From the NCBI GenBank assembly GCA_017470905.1, contig JAFUXL010000009.1, forward strand, positions 1-64,000: 64,000 nucleotides of DNA, given 5' to 3'. Positions 60,629 to 64,000 of this stretch are shown one piece after another. Source of the DNA: Ruminococcus sp. GTDB taxonomy: Bacteria > Bacillota > Clostridia > Oscillospirales > Ruminococcaceae. The notes under the pieces are model-generated. The model was not told the DNA's origin and did no database searches. It was given only the letters and a program-made list of their open reading frames with translations. Numbering within the stretch: position 1 is the first letter of the stretch; each line of letters opens with the position of its first letter. A program made the translations under genes and the position numbers.

Positions 60629-61885
60629 ATCACTAATATAAATCAATGCATGGAATTTATAAATTCCTACAGCAAATCAGGCGGAAAAATTACCGACCTT
60701 TCAAGGGCGGAGGAACTCATGGACAGTATCGGCAATCCCGAAAAAAGACTTAAATTCGTCCATATCGCAGGTACTAACGGCAAAGGCTCAACCCTTGAAT
60801 ATATCTCCAATGCCCTTATATTTTCGGGCTATAAAACGGGACAGTTTACCTCCCCTTTCATTCTGAAATACAACGACAGAATGAGAATAAACGGGAATAA
60901 TATCAGCGACGAAGCCCTCTGCGAAATTGCAGGATTTGTCAGAGATAAAGTGTCCGACAGAGAGTATTCTCAGTTTGAAATAACCATGGCAATCGCTCTG
61001 CTCTGGTTTGAGCGTGAAAAATGCGATATAGTTATCCTCGAAACGGGAATAGGCGGACTGCTCGACTGCACGAACGTTATCCCCCCTCCCCTGCTGTCCG
61101 TGATTACTTCAATATCGCTCGACCATACCGCACTTTTAGGAGATACCGTTGAGGAGATTGCCATGCAGAAAGCAGGCATAATAAAGGAAAATTCCGCCGT
61201 TGCGGTTTCACCCGACAACAAAGAGAATGTAATCGATATTATGCTCAAAACTGCAAAGAGTAAAAATGCCGAATTTTTAACTCATGAGGATACTTCCCCC
61301 TACGGTGACGGCGGACTGTATGCGGCTTTTATCTATAAAAATCAGCGTTATCAGCCTGCTATGGCAGGACTTCATCAGTATTACAATTCCATAACCGCCC
61401 TGACAGCCTGCTGTTATCTGCGGAAAAAGGGCTTTGACATTCCCGATGAGAATATTAAAAAATCCATTGAGACCACTCAGGTAATGGCAAGGGTTCAGAT
61501 GATTGACGGTAAGCCTCCCGTGATAGTTGACGGCGGTCATAATCCCTCGGGGGCTTCAATGCTCGCACTCACGCTCATGTACCTCGGAACGAGAGGTCAT
61601 AAAATATATACCGTAATGGGCATGGTAAGCTCAAAGGATTACTGCGAATGCGTAAAGGCTGTCGCTCCGCTTTCGGATAATTTCACGGCGGTTGACGATT
61701 TCGCCCCGAATGCCGTGAAAGCCGAAGATATTGCCGATATTGCGGCATTTTACACAAATGCCGCAACAGCAGTATCACTTGAAGCTGCGGTCGAAAAATC
61801 CAAAGCCCTCGCCCTCGAAAATGACGGCATAGTCGTTGTATGCGGTTCACTGTACCTTGCGGGCGAATATCTCGGCATGAAATAA
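60629..61885 (+). CDS. folC: Folylpolyglutamate/dihydrofolate synthase, probable AUC start
   Basis: Mur-ligase-family FolC: P-loop HIAGTNGKGST, GQFTSPFI, ILETGIGGLLDCTNV, SLDHTALLGDT, VDGGHNPSGA. It adds glutamate to folates (and/or dihydropteroate) with ATP. Choosing the start is awkward: the only good ribosome binding site, GGAGGG (60617-60622), is followed 6 nt later by ATC at 60629 and by no ATG, GTG or TTG. The protein from there (418 residues) aligns with the usual FolC N-terminus. A later ATG at 60650 lacks a ribosome binding site and would remove part of the first helix; an earlier ATG at 60557 lies in a repeat. ATC (like the ATT of infC) is therefore my best reading. Confidence 0.85.
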   Translation: MTNINQCMEFINSYSKSGGKITDLSRAEELMDSIGNPEKRLKFVHIAGTNGKGSTLEYISNALIFSGYKTGQFTSPFILKYNDRMRINGNNISDEALCEIAGFVRDKVSDREYSQFEITMAIALLWFEREKCDIVILETGIGGLLDCTNVIPPPLLSVITSISLDHTALLGDTVEEIAMQKAGIIKENSAVAVSPDNKENVIDIMLKTAKSKNAEFLTHEDTSPYGDGGLYAAFIYKNQRYQPAMAGLHQYYNSITALTACCYLRKKGFDIPDENIKKSIETTQVMARVQMIDGKPPVIVDGGHNPSGASMLALTLMYLGTRGHKIYTVMGMVSSKDYCECVKAVAPLSDNFTAVDDFAPNAVKAEDIADIAAFYTNAATAVSLEAAVEKSKALALENDGIVVVCGSLYLAGEYLGMK

Positions 61886-61886
61886 A

Positions 61887-61925
61887 ATCTCCCCTGTTCA
61901 TCGCTGAACAGGGGATTTTTTTAAT
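61887..61925. terminator. Bidirectional terminator
   Basis: Stem atcccctgttca / tgaacaggggat with loop gcga and seven T; it serves folC on plus and the ABC ATPase on minus, and overlaps the 3' end of the latter gene. Confidence 0.85.
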
Positions 61926-62992
61926 TTATTGTTTTCTTCGGCAAAATGCAGTAATTCAAGGTTTCCCCTGTTCATAGTGCCGAAATTACCGCAAAGACAT
62001 ATTACCTCACGGCAGTTTTTTATTATATTCTTTGCAAGATTTATTTTTTCGGGGCTTATCGGTTCATAGGCTTTTTCGGAGATAATCACCGATGCAAGGG
62101 CGGTTATTACCGGGTATTCCGCATCGTTCTCATGAACAATTCCTGCTACGAAGGGTATGCCCCGTCTCTGAAGTCTGCGGTATATTTCCGCACCGCCGCC
62201 GCTTATCACGAATATTTCGGGCTTTCCGCATATCTTTTCAAGCTCCGAAAAGCCGTATATATCGTTATAGCTGCCGCATTTTATATCATAAAGATAATTT
62301 ATGTAATCCCCCGAAAATATCTCGTCGGGAGTTCCCGTGCAGTCGATTTTATTATTCTTGACACATATTATCCTGTCGGATATTTTCTGCGCAAGGTCAA
62401 GCTCATGCAGGGACATTATAACCGTTGTCTGCTTTTCACGGACAAGCTTTTTCAGTATGGTCAGGAGTTCAAGCTTATGCTTAATATCAAGATACGAGGT
62501 CGGTTCATCAAGTATCATTATATCCGTATCCTGACATATCGCCCTTGCAAGCATTATTTTCTGTCTCTGCCCGTCACTGGTTTTATTTATATCAGTATCG
62601 GCTATATCCTCGCCGCCGACAAGTTCAAGGGCATTATAAGCCTTTTTCCTGTCCTCTGCGGAGAGTATGCCGAGCGTTCCCGTATAGGGGTATCTTCCGC
62701 TTTCGACAAGCTCAAGACAGGTCATGAGTTCGGGTTCTGTTCTGCCCGTGAGCATTACGGAAAGCTTTTTTGCAAGCTCGTTTCTTCCGTATTCCGAGAT
62801 GTTTTTCTCTTGTATGTATATATCCCCCGATATTTTTTCAAGCTGTGAGGATATGGTTTTCAGCAGAGTTGATTTTCCCGAACCGTTGGAGCCTATGAGG
62901 GTGATTATTTCGCCCTTGTGTACTGTTATATCGGCATTTCCGACAATTATCCTTTTTCCGTAGCCTGCATTGAGAGATTTGGTTTCGAGCAT
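61898..62992 (-). CDS. FecE-type ABC transporter ATPase with C-terminal extension
   Basis: 364 residues. Walker A GSNGSGKST, Q-loop region, signature TSDGQRQK (FecE/BtuD style), Walker B IMILDEPTS and H-loop LHELDLAQK mark an iron-siderophore/cobalamin-type importer ATPase (about 1-245). The remaining 115 residues (GKPEIFVISGGGAEIYRRL through NLAKNIIKNCREVICL) form an added alpha/beta domain that typical 255-residue FecE proteins lack. It is coupled to the permease gene (stop and start are separated by one base). The likely substrate is a metal chelate or corrinoid. Confidence 0.93.
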   Translation of the reverse strand: MLETKSLNAGYGKRIIVGNADITVHKGEIITLIGSNGSGKSTLLKTISSQLEKISGDIYIQEKNISEYGRNELAKKLSVMLTGRTEPELMTCLELVESGRYPYTGTLGILSAEDRKKAYNALELVGGEDIADTDINKTSDGQRQKIMLARAICQDTDIMILDEPTSYLDIKHKLELLTILKKLVREKQTTVIMSLHELDLAQKISDRIICVKNNKIDCTGTPDEIFSGDYINYLYDIKCGSYNDIYGFSELEKICGKPEIFVISGGGAEIYRRLQRRGIPFVAGIVHENDAEYPVITALASVIISEKAYEPISPEKINLAKNIIKNCREVICLCGNFGTMNRGNLELLHFAEENNKLKKSPVQR

Positions 62993-62993
62993 A

Positions 62994-64000
62994 TTAACCC
63001 CTCTTTCGCCTGAGCATTATGAATATGACGACAGGTGCGCCGAAAATCGCCGTCACCGTGCTTATGCTGAGTTCTGTCGGGGCAAACAGTGTCCTTGCAA
63101 TCAAATCGCAGAAAAGACACATAACCCCTCCGCCGAGAAATACGGACGGTATTATCACAATCGGTTTTGCAGTTCCGAACATTCCCTTGATTATATGCGG
63201 AACTGCCACGCCCAGAAATGATACGGGTCCTGCAAATGCCGTAACGCACGAGGAGAGTATGCTCGATAATAATATCAGTTCAAAACGGAAAAGCTTTATA
63301 TTTACCCCCATGCTTTCCGCATAGCCCTCGCCGAGCTGAAATGCCGAAAGCGGTTTTGAGAGCATGAATGTAAAAACTACGCATGGTATCACTATCGCCG
63401 ACATGAAATATACCTCTTCCATGTCCGTACCCGAAAATGTTCCCACTGACCAGTTATGCAGATTTACAATATTAGAGTCGTCCGCAAAGGTAACGGCAAG
63501 CTCCGTGACGGCATTGCATATATATCCCGTCATAACGCCTGCGATTATCAGGAGCGATATATTTTTTATCCTCCCCGACAGCAGGAGTATAAATCCCATT
63601 GACATCATTGAACCTATGAAAGACGCTGTGACGATTATAAATGAATTTGAGGCTATGCCGTTGGCAAGCGTGAATATCATGGTGAGCGCAACTATGAGCT
63701 TCGCCCCTGATGATATTCCCAGAACGAAAGGTCCCGCTATCGGGTTGGAAAAGAAATTCTGCAATAAAAAGCCCGATACTGCCAATGCTCCTCCAAGTAC
63801 AGCCGCCGCAAGTGTACGGGGAAGTCTTATATTTAATATTATATTTCTTGCGATTAAATCCTCTGCGCTGTCCGTCTTTGAGAAAAGATATTTTATTCCG
63901 CTGTCTGTACTGCCCGATACCAGATTTAAAAATATAAAGAGCAGATATAATATTATCAGTGCGGAAAAGCATATTGTATATCTTATTGTCTTTCTATTCA
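62994..64000 (-). CDS. FecCD-type ABC permease (truncated at window edge)
   Basis: Read through to 64000 the frame gives about 335 residues of a FecCD/BtuC permease: VLGGALAVSGFLLQNFFSNPIAGPFVLGISSGAK is the hallmark, with several transmembrane helices and SFLGVAVPHIIKGMFG near the cytosolic coupling helix. The last two bases before the edge read tg on the minus strand, so a start codon (probably ATG followed by AATAGAAAG) lies one base outside. It works with the ATPase encoded downstream; the binding-protein gene is presumably outside the window. Confidence 0.92.
   Translation of the reverse strand, partial: NRKTIRYTICFSALIILYLLFIFLNLVSGSTDSGIKYLFSKTDSAEDLIARNIILNIRLPRTLAAAVLGGALAVSGFLLQNFFSNPIAGPFVLGISSGAKLIVALTMIFTLANGIASNSFIIVTASFIGSMMSMGFILLLSGRIKNISLLIIAGVMTGYICNAVTELAVTFADDSNIVNLHNWSVGTFSGTDMEEVYFMSAIVIPCVVFTFMLSKPLSAFQLGEGYAESMGVNIKLFRFELILLSSILSSCVTAFAGPVSFLGVAVPHIIKGMFGTAKPIVIIPSVFLGGGVMCLFCDLIARTLFAPTELSISTVTAIFGAPVVIFIMLRRKRG

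Overview
The window looks like chromosomal DNA of a fibre-degrading Ruminococcus-type Firmicute (Oscillospiraceae). The evidence is three dockerin-bearing secreted proteins (tandem pectate lyase, GH11-CE4 xylanase/esterase, papain-like peptidase), two T-box leaders ahead of aminoacyl-tRNA synthetase genes, AGGAGG-type ribosome binding sites, textbook sigma-A promoters and moderate GC. The genus is an inference from dockerin style and gene content, not a database result.

Region 1 (152-35498) is the unusual part: about 35 kb with 25 genes, all on the + strand. It starts with a TerY-P-like signalling set: a Ser/Thr kinase with zinc ribbon, three tandem von Willebrand A (VWA) proteins ending in DWD, a PP2C phosphatase with a long coiled coil, and two small TerY-C-like zinc-ribbon proteins. 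After a terminator and a strong promoter come a four-helix membrane protein, a lidless Hsp70, a second Hsp70 fused to what looks like a degenerate kinase C-lobe, a membrane zinc-ribbon protein, a P-loop GTPase with a decayed partner GTPase, two uncharacterised cytosolic proteins, and two transglutaminase-fold lipoproteins (the second cut by a TAG). A second promoter at 20583 opens a block with a large lipoprotein, a membrane protein and a three-gene module present twice in diverged form: a 550-610 aa protein, an 1100-1200 aa protein with an actin/Hsp70-fold ATPase in its C-terminal half, and a membrane-anchored coiled-coil protein. I infer an envelope-linked signalling or conflict (defence) machine joining reversible phosphorylation, metal-dependent VWA adaptors, GTP switches and actin-fold ATPases. 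I know of no described system with this whole layout.

Region 2 (35500-46994) holds tRNA-Leu, the pectate lyase and the xylanase/esterase diverging from a shared promoter region, a DUF421/DUF4363 pair preceded by two tandem hairpins that co-vary with each other, and a dockerin-bearing cysteine peptidase.

Region 3 (47169-64000) is mostly housekeeping: pheS and pheT under a T-box but separated by an SH3 lipoprotein gene and a MITE-like element, a CE2-like esterase, a GH13-DUF1653 fusion with a small sorting-signal ORF, a C_GCAxxG_C_C protein, an HD hydrolase, tRNA-Pro, T-box-valS with MmcQ/YjbR and Dabb genes, folC with a probable AUC start, and a FecCD-type metallophore ABC transporter running off the right edge.

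Intergenic DNA throughout carries short GC-rich hairpins. Several sit inside a 100-145 bp element with inverted termini (AAATGCTCA-like), which looks like a MITE or REP family.
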